Of a stretch of DNA of 13,815 nucleotides, positions 1 through 6,551 are shown piece after piece. The notes below the pieces were generated by a model. The model was given only the letters and a program-made list of their open reading frames with translations, did not search any database and had not been told where the DNA came from. The DNA is taken from positions 1 to 13,815 of the forward strand of contig CAJXZI010000030.1 in NCBI GenBank assembly GCA_913063005.1, given 5' to 3'. Source of the stretch: an uncultured Halieaceae bacterium. Lineage in GTDB: Bacteria > Pseudomonadota > Gammaproteobacteria > Pseudomonadales > Halieaceae. Position numbers and translations under genes: made by a program. Numbering within the stretch: the first letter of the stretch is position 1; every line of letters begins with the position of its first letter.

Positions 1-85
1 AGACGTCAAGCTCAGACCTTAAGTTCAGACGTACCGCAAAGACAGGCCACAACACACTGTCCTTTGGGGCACCAACCGACGGCTT
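1..85. other. Spacer after the hydroxylase genes: weak hairpin and short direct repeat
   Basis: No reading frame with a credible start is visible on either strand of this short edge segment. On the minus strand, just after the large-subunit stop, AAGGACAG and CTGTCTTT (plus positions 57-64 and 38-45) can form an 8-bp stem with one G-T pair and an 11-base loop. The T residues lie inside the stem and no T run follows, so it is a poor intrinsic terminator at best. On the plus strand AAGCTCAGAC (8-17) and AAGTTCAGAC (21-30) are 13-base-spaced direct repeats cut off by the window edge. Confidence 0.3.
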
Positions 86-2386
86 CTAGCTCAAACGTAT
101 GGGCAACTCCCGCACGCGACGTCCTGAGGCTGCAAAGATTGCGTTACCGATGGCCGGTGCTACCGGTATGAGTGGTGGCTCGCCAAGACCGCTCGGGAAC
201 TCCTGACTATCGACAAAAGCAATATCAAGCTCGGGAACATCGCTCATTCTAAGCGGTGTGTACTGGTCGAGGTTTTGCTCTACCACTTCTCCGTTGGCAA
301 AGCTGGCGCCCTCATGGAGCGCGAGACTCACCCCCCAAAGCGCCGCACCCTCCGCCTGCGCCATAGCGCCATCGGGGTTAACCACCGTTCCCACGTCGAT
401 AGTTTGCCAGAGCTTCTTGAGTGTGACGCCACCAGAAGCTGGATCCACCTCAACGTGAGCGACACAGGCCACCCAGGTTGGCATACCTCGCTCCTGGCCG
501 TGACCAACGCCAATACCGAGACCTTCGTTCTCCGGCATATCGCGACCCCAACCTGCGCGCTCGGCAACGTCTTTCAACACAGCCGCCAGTCGTGTCGCAC
601 CGCCAACGGTACTACCGGAACCACCGGCGTTTTTACCGGCGCCATCGAGCATAGCGAGACGCATTGCGAGCGGATCTTGGCCTTGTTCATGCGCGACCTC
701 GTCAAGAAAACTCTCAACACCCCAACTAATCCAACCTGGCCCAACAGCGCGCAACCAACCCGGCAAGAAAGTAGCCTGGGCGAGCTCATTGTTGATAGCT
801 CTCACGCGATGCGAAGGAAGCGTGTACCAATGATCTGCACCACTGATCGAGAAGCCGTCGAACTTCCCTTTTCCATCAATGCCGGTTCCGAGGAAACCTG
901 GCGCCATACCTTTCGTTGGCCAACCGGCCACCACCGCATGATCGATACCGCTCAAGGCGCCGTCCGCATCAAAAGACGCTTCGAACGAGCAGACAGAAGG
1001 CGATCGCACGCAGTCAAACCGACTGTCAGTCGGTCGATCGAAGATCAGTTTAACGGGACGTCCCATCTCGCGCGCCGCAAGTGCCGCCGGAATCATCTGG
1101 TCACCAAATAGGCGTCTGCCGTAACCTCCGCCCAAGTAGTACTGATGAATAATGATGTCGTTCTCAGGCATCTCTAGCGCCTGAGCGAGATAGGGGAGAA
1201 TCAGAGACTGCCACTGGTTGCCTGCGTGAATATGGCATTTGCCCTCAGCATCAAACTCAACCAACGCATTTTGTGGCTCCATGGTGAAGTGAAGCGCAGT
1301 GCTCGTTGTATAGGTGGCGGCCATAGAACGCGCCGCACTGGCTTTTGCAGCCGAGATATCACCCTCACTCACATAAAGCGTTCCCGCTTCGGGGTCCGCG
1401 GCCAGTCGGGCCCCCTCGGCTAAGATTGCGGACTCTGATACCTTGGCTGTGGGGCCGGGCGTCCATTCCACTTGGACGGCCTTCGCAGCCTTCATCGCGG
1501 CCGGCATCGTCTCGGCGGCAACCACCACACAGGCTTGGACCGTCTGACTCGGATCTTTGATCTCCATTGCACCGATGTAACCGTCAATCGACTGCGCCGC
1601 AGATTCATCAATGCTTACGACTTTGCTGCCGTATCGTGTCGGTGGTAGTAATGGCATGGCATACGCCATTCCAGGCAGCTCTGCGTCAAGGCCATAAACG
1701 GCCGACCCCTGAGATTTGTCCGCAACGTCAAGATTTCTGAGGTCACGCCCAATGACCTTGCGGTCAGCGGGTGCCTTAACCGGCATCGCTGCCAGCTCCT
1801 CTTGCGTAATGGTGCGAGAGAAGTCGCCATTACTGACAATCTCGGCGAAGGTCAGCGACTTAGCTCCAGAAGTGACAACCCCGTTTTCTGCAGTACAGGT
1901 CTCGGCGGCGACCCCCATCAACTTCGAAGCCGCGTCGATCAAAATTGTCCGACCAGCTGCGCCGGCTTGAGATAGCAAAGTGAAAGACGTGTGCACCGAC
2001 CAAGACCCGCCGGTCACCATCACACCCCATTTGGGGTCAGTGTCCACGTGCTTGAAGGAAACCTTTGACCAGTCCGCACCTAACTCGTCAGCGACAATCT
2101 GAGCAAGCGAGGTACCGACATGCTGTCCCATCTCGGCGCGCACGATGTTGATTAGTACATCCCCTGCACCGTTAATCTCAAACCAAATGTTGGGTGAAAA
2201 TAGTTTTGTGAGATCGCCCGAGGCTAAGGCCTGCGACGCCTGCTCCGAGCTACACCCAGACACCAACGACCCCATGCTCATCATGAGCGAGGAACCAGCT
2301 ACCCCGGCAATGAATGAACGCCTGGATAGGCCTTGTTCGGTTTTCCCTGACGACGGGCTGCGGGACTTATTCATCATTTTTTTCAT
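86..2386 (-). CDS. Tat-exported molybdopterin-binding subunit of an IorB-like molybdenum hydroxylase
   Basis: This 766-residue protein is the catalytic subunit of a xanthine-oxidase-family hydroxylase, closest in layout to isoquinoline 1-oxidoreductase beta subunits. These enzymes hydroxylate N-heterocycles or oxidise aldehydes with water as oxygen donor. Residues 20-45 form an export signal: SRRSFIAG (21-28) is a twin-arginine motif, a hydrophobic stretch follows, and LVSGC ends at Cys45 as a lipobox; Ser46 at +2 would favour outer-membrane sorting. A hammerhead-like domain lies near 220-300. Molybdenum-cofactor motifs follow: MEP at 369-371, GGGYGRR at 419-425, a GVESFLDE segment near 555-565, and GLGEPP with the expected catalytic Glu at 736. 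The start is the ATG overlapping the small-subunit stop (ATGA), behind GGAGGGG with a 7-base gap; ATGs at codons 4 and 5 are possible alternatives. The stop is TAG. Substrate cannot be inferred. No cytochrome c subunit or XdhC-type maturation gene is in the window; they could lie beyond position 1. Confidence 0.93.
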   Translation of the reverse strand: MKKMMNKSRSPSSGKTEQGLSRRSFIAGVAGSSLMMSMGSLVSGCSSEQASQALASGDLTKLFSPNIWFEINGAGDVLINIVRAEMGQHVGTSLAQIVADELGADWSKVSFKHVDTDPKWGVMVTGGSWSVHTSFTLLSQAGAAGRTILIDAASKLMGVAAETCTAENGVVTSGAKSLTFAEIVSNGDFSRTITQEELAAMPVKAPADRKVIGRDLRNLDVADKSQGSAVYGLDAELPGMAYAMPLLPPTRYGSKVVSIDESAAQSIDGYIGAMEIKDPSQTVQACVVVAAETMPAAMKAAKAVQVEWTPGPTAKVSESAILAEGARLAADPEAGTLYVSEGDISAAKASAARSMAATYTTSTALHFTMEPQNALVEFDAEGKCHIHAGNQWQSLILPYLAQALEMPENDIIIHQYYLGGGYGRRLFGDQMIPAALAAREMGRPVKLIFDRPTDSRFDCVRSPSVCSFEASFDADGALSGIDHAVVAGWPTKGMAPGFLGTGIDGKGKFDGFSISGADHWYTLPSHRVRAINNELAQATFLPGWLRAVGPGWISWGVESFLDEVAHEQGQDPLAMRLAMLDGAGKNAGGSGSTVGGATRLAAVLKDVAERAGWGRDMPENEGLGIGVGHGQERGMPTWVACVAHVEVDPASGGVTLKKLWQTIDVGTVVNPDGAMAQAEGAALWGVSLALHEGASFANGEVVEQNLDQYTPLRMSDVPELDIAFVDSQEFPSGLGEPPLIPVAPAIGNAIFAASGRRVRELPIRLS

Positions 2387-2844
2387 GAGATAACCCCTCC
2401 GTTAGCGGCTGTTTTGATCGCCTTTTTGATTCGGGGGTAGGCCATGCAACGGCATAAATTACCGTTCATTGCGTCGACAATTTCCTCGTCGGATGGATTT
2501 GGATTCGACGCTAGCAAACCAGCTGCTTGCATAATCTGACCCGACTGACAGTAGCCACATTGGGGCACCTGCGCCTCGGTCCACGCCGTTTTCAATGCTT
2601 CGCCAACGGGTGTAGCGAGGCCTTCAATAGTCGTCACTGATTTACCAGATACTGCGCTGACCGGCGTTACACAGGAGCGCATCGGGCTGCCATCAATGTG
2701 AACAGTGCATGCACCGCACTGCGCGATGCCGCAGCCAAACTTCGTACCGCGCAACTTGAGCTCCTCGCGGAGTACCCACAATAAAGGCGTGTCAGCGTCG
2801 CTCTCAGCGCTGACCACCTCACCATTCAACATGAAATTAACCAT
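2383..2844 (-). CDS. [2Fe-2S] subunit of an IorA-like molybdenum hydroxylase
   Basis: This 153-residue protein carries the two iron-sulfur clusters that pass electrons from the molybdenum site. The plant-type ferredoxin cluster uses Cys38, Cys43, Cys46 and Cys58 (GCGIAQCGACTV region). The second, helical domain supplies Cys96 and Cys99 (QCGYCQSGQ) and Cys131 and Cys133 (NLCRC). Length and Cys spacing fit the family (roughly 150-160 residues). The ATG at 2844 is preceded by AGAGGA seven bases upstream; Met5 is a weaker alternative. There is no signal peptide: in related enzymes this subunit is exported piggyback with the Tat-bearing large subunit after cofactor loading in the cytoplasm, and the same is inferred here. 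Its stop TGA overlaps the large-subunit ATG by the ATGA arrangement, so the two are probably translationally coupled in near-equal amounts. Confidence 0.94.
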   Translation of the reverse strand: MVNFMLNGEVVSAESDADTPLLWVLREELKLRGTKFGCGIAQCGACTVHIDGSPMRSCVTPVSAVSGKSVTTIEGLATPVGEALKTAWTEAQVPQCGYCQSGQIMQAAGLLASNPNPSDEEIVDAMNGNLCRCMAYPRIKKAIKTAANGGVIS

Positions 2845-2903
2845 GGTGCGTCCTCTGTTATTTCTCTTATTCGAAACCGGCTTTCATCTTTTTTGTTACT
2901 ACG

Positions 2904-2932
2904 GTTTTAACAAAGAACCGGCTTTTTGCCAA
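2904..2932 (-). promoter_or_regulatory. Candidate sigma70 promoter for the hydroxylase operon
   Basis: On the minus strand TTGGCA (2932-2927, 5 of 6 to the -35 consensus) is followed after exactly 17 bases by TAAAAC (2909-2904, 4 of 6 to the -10 consensus). Transcription would start near 2897, giving a leader of about 50 bases before the small-subunit ATG. The -35 overlaps the T tract of the preceding terminator-like hairpin. This is a by-eye match in an AT-rich stretch, so chance similarity is possible. Confidence 0.4.
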
Positions 2933-2954
2933 AAAAAACAGCTCGAGTCCGAGC
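2931..2954 (-). terminator. Intrinsic terminator upstream of the hydroxylase operon
   Basis: Reading the minus strand, GCTCG, the tetraloop GACT and CGAGC form a perfect GC-rich 5-bp hairpin (2954-2941). It is followed by TG and an uninterrupted run of eight T (2938-2931). It would stop transcripts arriving from fusA or from the repeat spacer before they enter the hydroxylase genes. The stem is short, so efficiency may be moderate. Confidence 0.6.
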
Positions 2955-2957
2955 GAG

Positions 2958-3059
2958 TCATCGTTCTATTAACGTGTAAAACGGCAAAAGACGGGAAAGT
3001 GTCACGATGCGCTGATTCAAGTAGGTGCGGACGGGATCGCTTGTGCAGAGAATATTCAT
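2958..3059 (-). CDS. Doubtful 33-codon reading frame, unrecognised
   Basis: An ATG at 3059 opens a 33-codon frame (starting MNILCTSDPV, ending LIER) whose TGA lies four bases before the terminator-like hairpin at 2954. The stop-to-hairpin spacing is what a tiny gene would show. Against this, there is no purine-rich SD before the ATG (the upstream bases are GGGCCGTCAAC), the frame stays open for another 19 codons upstream without a start, and I recognise no family. It could be chance or the 3' part of a small RNA. Confidence 0.15.
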   Translation of the reverse strand: MNILCTSDPVRTYLNQRIVTLSRLLPFYTLIER

Positions 3060-3073
3060 GTTGACGGCCCGTA

Positions 3074-3178
3074 GGTGAGAAACGCCTTCGTGAAAGATCC
3101 GTGCGTGAAGAGCCCCTTATATGGAAAGCCCATACATGAAAGCCCTTACATGAAAGCCCTTACCTAAGTGGCCCTTGG
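3074..3178. repeat. Degenerate 14-16 bp tandem repeat block A
   Basis: On the plus strand about seven head-to-tail units share a TGAAAG-GCC core. The two central copies, ATGAAAGCCCTTAC at 3136-3149 and 3150-3163, are identical. Flanking units have diverged: 3121 (ATGGAAAGCCCATAC), 3105 (GTGAAGAGCCCCTTAT), 3090 (GTGAAAGATCCGTGC), 3074 (GGTGAGAAACGCC) and 3164 (CTAAGTGGCCC). There is no dyad symmetry inside the unit and no spacer, so it is neither CRISPR nor a typical REP element. The order suggests local slippage duplication followed by decay; function unknown. Confidence 0.7.
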
Positions 3179-3225
3179 TGCCAAAAATAGGTTACGCAGG
3201 AGGCTCCTTGAAAGAGCACTCAAAC

Positions 3226-3253
3226 AAAAAGCGGCCTAATGAAAGCCTGGCCG
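3226..3253 (-). terminator. Possible intrinsic terminator in the fusA tail
   Basis: On the minus strand CGGCC (3253-3249) and GGCCG (3236-3232) form a 5-bp stem with a 12-base loop, followed by C and five T (3230-3226). It lies about 210 bases beyond the fusA stop. The large loop and short T run make it weaker than the hairpins after rpoC or before the hydroxylase genes. Confidence 0.35.
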
Positions 3254-3260
3254 TGCGGAA

Positions 3261-3380
3261 GGTCCAAGTATGAACCGATTTTGAAGGTGCCTTGAGAAGT
3301 GCCTTGAAAAGAGCCTTTTGGAAGGGGCTTGTAGAACTTTGCAGAGGGTTGGTCGTGAAGAGGCTGCGTAAGGGGCAGAG
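3261..3380 (-). promoter_or_regulatory. C-rich, G-poor fusA mRNA tail, possible Rho loading region
   Basis: Counted by hand, the minus strand of this 120-base stretch has 44 C and 17 G. Pyrimidine-C steps recur about every 12 bases (CCTTC, CTTCTC, CTCTTTTC, CCCCTTCC). An excess of C over G with regularly spaced YC dinucleotides is the known signature of Rho utilisation sites. It starts about 85 bases beyond the fusA stop, a sensible place for Rho to load. Part of the pattern comes from repeat block B. Confidence 0.35.
3281..3330. repeat. Degenerate 11-13 bp tandem repeat block B
   Basis: On the plus strand four adjacent units follow one theme: TTGAAGGTGCC (3281), TTGAGAAGTGCC (3292), TTGAAAAGAGCC (3304) and TTTTGGAAGGGGCTT (3316). 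Isolated relatives occur nearby at 3208 (TTGAAAGAGC), 3240 (TGAAAGCC) and 3355 (TGAAGAGGC). The core resembles that of block A and all copies have the same orientation, so the two blocks may share an origin. Confidence 0.55.
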
Positions 3381-3464
3381 CTTCCCGAAAAGGGAAAGAA
3401 ACACGAGTTAGAATTCACGTCTTCTTGTGAGTCGGCCTTCTTACGCAAGCCCATCAAGCATCGT

Positions 3465-5570
3465 CTAGAACGTATTCTTACCGATGATGGCCTCAGCCAC
3501 ATTACTGGGGGCTTCCGAGTAGCGGGCGAACTCCATGGTGTAAGTCGCGCGGCCCTGGGTCGCAGAACGCAAATCCGTTGCATACCCAAACATTTCTGCG
3601 AGCGGCACATCTGCATCAACAATCTTACCGGAGGAACTATCATTCATACCGAGGATGAGGCCACGGCGTCGATTCAAGTCACCGACAACATCGCCCATGT
3701 TCTCTTCTGGCGTAACAACTTCGACTTTCATGATTGGCTCAAGGAGGACCGCACCGCCGTCCTCTGACAGCTTCTTTGTTGCCATGCTCGCAGCGATCTT
3801 GAACGCCATTTCGTTGGAATCAACATCATGGAAAGAACCGTCGTACAACGTAGCCTTTAGTCCGAGAAGTGGATATCCGGCGAGTACGCCGTTCTGCATC
3901 TGCTCCTCGATACCTTTATTGACTGCCGGGATGTATTCGCGCGGAACAGCACCACCCACAATCTCGTTCACAAATTCGAGACCTTCTGCACCCTCGTCCT
4001 CAGCGGGCTCAAAACGAATCCAAACGTGGCCGTACTGACCACGGCCACCCGACTGACGCACGAACTTACCTTCGATTTCAGCGGTATTGCGGATGCGCTC
4101 GCGGTAGGCCACCTGGGGCTTGCCAATATTTGCCTCAACGCTGAACTCTCGTCGCATACGATCAACGATAATATCAAGATGCAGCTCACCCATACCTGAA
4201 ATAATGGTTTGGCCCGTTTCTTCGTCGGTTTTAACGCGGAACGATGGATCCTCTTGCGCAAGTTTTGATAGCGCTATACCCATCTTTTCTTGATCCGCCT
4301 GGGAGCGAGGCTCGACCGCAACAGAAATAACAGGCTCAGGAAACTCCATGCGCTCAAGAACGACGGCATTGTTTGCATCGCAGAGGGTATCGCCGGTTGT
4401 GACGTCCTTGAGGCCTATCGCTGCCGCGATGTCACCGGCCAGGACCTCCTTGATCTCCTCGCGGCTGTTTGCGTGCATTTGCACCATCCGACCAACGCGC
4501 TCTTTCTTGCCCTTCACCGAGTTGAAAATAGCGTTGCCCGATTCGAGCTTGCCGGAATAGACGCGGAAGAAAGTGAGTGTCCCGACGTAAGGATCGGTCG
4601 CTATTTTAAACGCCAGAGCTGAGAAGGGCTGACCATCATCTGACTCACGCGTGATAATCGTCTCGCCGTCGAGCTCAGTGCCTTCTATGGCCTTCACTTC
4701 AGTAGGGGATGGCAAAAACTCAACCACAGCATCAAGCACCGCCTGAACGCCTTTATTCTTGAAAGCACTGCCACCCAAAACAGGCACAATCTCGTTCGCT
4801 AAGGTTCGCGCGCGAATGCCCGCCTTAATTTGCTCTTCAGAAAGCTCGCCCGTCTCGAGGTACTGCTCCATGAGTTCGTCGTTGGCTTCTGCCGCAGCCT
4901 CGACCAGATACTCACGCATCTCATCACACTGCTCGATGAGCTCCTCAGGGACCGGACCATACTCAAACGTCGTGCCGCGATCTTCTTCATTCCAGATAAT
5001 CGCTTTGTTCTTAATGAGGTCGATGACACCAACGAAATCTTCCTCGGCTCCCATCGTCATTTGAAGCGGCACCGCGTTGCAGTCGAGACGATCGCGAAGC
5101 TGATCGACCACGTTCATAAAGTCAGCACCGGCGCGATCCATCTTGTTGACGAATACCATCCGTGGCACAGCGTATTTGTTTGCCTGACGCCAAACAGTTT
5201 CAGTCTGGGGCTGAACGCCTGAGGATCCGCAAAGAACAACGACCGCACCGTCAAGCACGCGGAGCGAGCGCTCAACTTCGATGGTGAAGTCTACGTGCCC
5301 GGGGGTGTCGATGATGTTGATTCGAAATTCATCGAACTGGTTATCCATGCCTCGCCAGAAGCAGGTCGTCGCAGCTGATGTGATGGTGATACCGCGCTCT
5401 TGTTCCTGCTCCATCCAATCCATGGTGGCAGCACCGTCGTGCACCTCACCTATCTTGTGAGAGACACCGGTATAAAACAGAACGCGTTCGGTGGTAGTGG
5501 TCTTACCGGCATCGACGTGGGCGCAAATTCCGATATTGCGATAGCGGTTAATCGGGGTTTTGCGAGCCAC
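3465..5570 (-). CDS. fusA: Elongation factor G
   Basis: EF-G, 701 residues (E. coli 704), is the GTPase that drives ribosome translocation and, with RRF, ribosome recycling. G-domain motifs are intact: AHVDAGKT P-loop at 17-24, RGITI switch at 59-63, DTPGH at 88-92 with His92 for GTP hydrolysis, and NKMD at 142-145. Domains II-V follow in normal order. The domain IV segment with GSFHDVDS carries the histidine of the tip that contacts the decoding site, and the C-terminal FGYATDLRSATQGRA region is typical of domain V. The start is GTG, chosen because it gives the family N-terminus (MARKTPINRYRNIGI) and has GAGG seven bases upstream; the stop is TAG. It sits 30 bases after rpsG with no room for a separate promoter, so it is cotranscribed. 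tuf does not follow. Divergent fusA2-type sequence features are not seen. Confidence 0.98.
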   Translation of the reverse strand: MARKTPINRYRNIGICAHVDAGKTTTTERVLFYTGVSHKIGEVHDGAATMDWMEQEQERGITITSAATTCFWRGMDNQFDEFRINIIDTPGHVDFTIEVERSLRVLDGAVVVLCGSSGVQPQTETVWRQANKYAVPRMVFVNKMDRAGADFMNVVDQLRDRLDCNAVPLQMTMGAEEDFVGVIDLIKNKAIIWNEEDRGTTFEYGPVPEELIEQCDEMREYLVEAAAEANDELMEQYLETGELSEEQIKAGIRARTLANEIVPVLGGSAFKNKGVQAVLDAVVEFLPSPTEVKAIEGTELDGETIITRESDDGQPFSALAFKIATDPYVGTLTFFRVYSGKLESGNAIFNSVKGKKERVGRMVQMHANSREEIKEVLAGDIAAAIGLKDVTTGDTLCDANNAVVLERMEFPEPVISVAVEPRSQADQEKMGIALSKLAQEDPSFRVKTDEETGQTIISGMGELHLDIIVDRMRREFSVEANIGKPQVAYRERIRNTAEIEGKFVRQSGGRGQYGHVWIRFEPAEDEGAEGLEFVNEIVGGAVPREYIPAVNKGIEEQMQNGVLAGYPLLGLKATLYDGSFHDVDSNEMAFKIAASMATKKLSEDGGAVLLEPIMKVEVVTPEENMGDVVGDLNRRRGLILGMNDSSSGKIVDADVPLAEMFGYATDLRSATQGRATYTMEFARYSEAPSNVAEAIIGKNTF

Positions 5571-5600
5571 GTTAATACCTCGTCGCTGTGGATAGCGAGA

Positions 5601-6071
5601 TTAGAATCGGAAGTGCGAGAACGCCTTGTTGGCTTCAGCCATACGGTGCACGTCTTCACGCTTCTTAACCGCATTTCCTTTGCCTTGTGACGCATCCATG
5701 ATCTCGCCAGCAAGACGCATACGCATGGACTTCTCACCACGGTTGCGTGCGTAATCCACGAGCCAGCGCATTGATAGCGCTACACGACGCGCAGGACGCA
5801 CTTCAACAGGCACCTGGTAAGTAGCACCACCAACACGGCGCGACTTTACTTCAACCATGGGCGCAATGTTCTCGAGCGCTTCGTCGAACACCTCGATTGG
5901 ATCACGTTGACTACGCTCTTGAACGAGGTCAAGTGCACCGTAGACAATAGATTCAGCGACCGACTTCTTACCGCTGATCATTACGTGGTTCATGAATTTT
6001 GCGAGGGTAGTGTTCCCGTACTTGGGATCGGGTATCACTTCACGTTTTGCAACAACGCGTCTTCTTGGCAT
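5601..6071 (-). CDS. rpsG: Small-subunit ribosomal protein S7
   Basis: S7, 156 residues, nucleates assembly of the 3' major domain (head) of the 30S subunit and lies near the E site. The sequence is full length and ordinary for the family: basic N-terminus (MPRRRVVAKRE), the beta-hairpin segment around residues 77-92 (RRVGGATYQVPVEVR) and a basic helical C-terminal half with MRWLVDYARNR. The start ATG has only a purine-rich, not consensus, SD (GAAGAGAG), which fits a gene whose translation is partly coupled to rpsL or controlled by leader structure. The stop is TAA. In E. coli S7 is the feedback repressor of this operon, binding the mRNA before its own start. Confidence 0.98.
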   Translation of the reverse strand: MPRRRVVAKREVIPDPKYGNTTLAKFMNHVMISGKKSVAESIVYGALDLVQERSQRDPIEVFDEALENIAPMVEVKSRRVGGATYQVPVEVRPARRVALSMRWLVDYARNRGEKSMRMRLAGEIMDASQGKGNAVKKREDVHRMAEANKAFSHFRF

Positions 6072-6179
6072 GTCTTTCTCTCTTCTTCAGGTCACACAGC
6101 CACGTGAGGGCTGTCCTTACTGTCACACGGGGTGACGTTATGGCCACTGAACGCGGCCGATTCTTTCTAAAACTGTGTC
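6072..6179 (-). promoter_or_regulatory. Structured rpsL-rpsG intergenic region, candidate S7 autoregulatory site
   Basis: The 108-base gap is long for a ribosomal operon. On the minus strand it can form GGCC/GGCC around 6157-6142, GTCAC-CCCGT-GTGAC at 6136-6122, and ACAGCC/GGCTGT with a 7-base loop at 6114-6096, followed by the purine-rich stretch before the rpsG ATG. The E. coli str mRNA has its S7 binding site in the equivalent place (about 100 bases). I cannot show similarity to the S7 site of 16S rRNA by eye, so the assignment rests on position and structure. Confidence 0.45.
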
Positions 6180-6551
6180 TTACTTAGGACGCTTAGCACC
6201 GTACTTCGAACGGCCCTGACGTCGGTTCGCTACACCAGAAGTATCGAGACTTCCTCGAACGGTGTGATAACGAACACCTGGCAAATCCTTAACTCGACCA
6301 CCGCGAATCAATACAACGCTGTGCTCCTGCAGGTTGTGGCCTTCACCACCGATGTAAGACGACACTTCAAAGCCGCTAGTCAATCGAACACGGCATACCT
6401 TACGCAGTGCCGAGTTGGGCTTCTTAGGTGTTGTTGTATAAACGCGAGTACAAACGCCTCGACGCTGTGGGCATGCCTGCAGTGCAGGTACACCACTCTT
6501 AATTACTTTGCGCTTGCGCGGCTTTCGCACTAGCTGATTGATTGTTGCCAT
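6180..6551 (-). CDS. rpsL: Small-subunit ribosomal protein S12
   Basis: S12, 123 residues (E. coli 124), lies at the 30S decoding centre and controls tRNA selection accuracy. The conserved loops are intact: TTTPKKPNS with Lys43 and GGRVKDLPG with Lys88 (Met counted as 1), the positions altered in most streptomycin-resistant mutants, so the sequence looks wild type there. Asp89 is the residue methylthiolated by RimO in E. coli. The start ATG has two SD candidates, GGAG ten bases upstream and AAGG four bases upstream. It is the first gene after the rpoC terminator and the first gene of the str unit, followed by rpsG after 108 bases. The stop is TAA. Confidence 0.98.
   Translation of the reverse strand: MATINQLVRKPRKRKVIKSGVPALQACPQRRGVCTRVYTTTPKKPNSALRKVCRVRLTSGFEVSSYIGGEGHNLQEHSVVLIRGGRVKDLPGVRYHTVRGSLDTSGVANRRQGRSKYGAKRPK

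Noticed and set aside
275..1111. 278-codon open frame on the plus strand opposite the hydroxylase large subunit
   Set aside because: The minus-strand protein has clear family motifs throughout this span. The antisense frame has no SD, no recognisable domain and an atypical Arg/His/Thr-rich composition.
3121..3167. Overlapping mini-frames on the plus strand (ATG-AAA-GCC-CTT-ACA-TGA repeated with ATGA overlaps)
   Set aside because: The pattern is a direct result of the 14-base repeat unit beginning with ATGA. There is no SD and five-residue peptides are not credible genes.
3074..3178. CRISPR array
   Set aside because: Units are 14-16 bases, directly abutting, degenerate and without unique spacers or cas genes.
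3382..3396. Hairpin TTCCC/GGGAA just after fusA as a terminator
   Set aside because: The 5-bp stem is not followed by a T run on the minus strand (the next bases are GCTCTGCC).
3192..3404. 70-codon minus-strand frame covering repeat block B
   Set aside because: It would start at a GTG without an SD, and its middle (FQKALFKALLKAP) is simply the translated degenerate repeat. It looks non-coding.
2845..3464. Decayed tuf gene in the space after fusA
   Set aside because: No EF-Tu motifs (GHVDHGKTTL, DCPGH, NKCD) or recognisable fragments appear in any frame I read.
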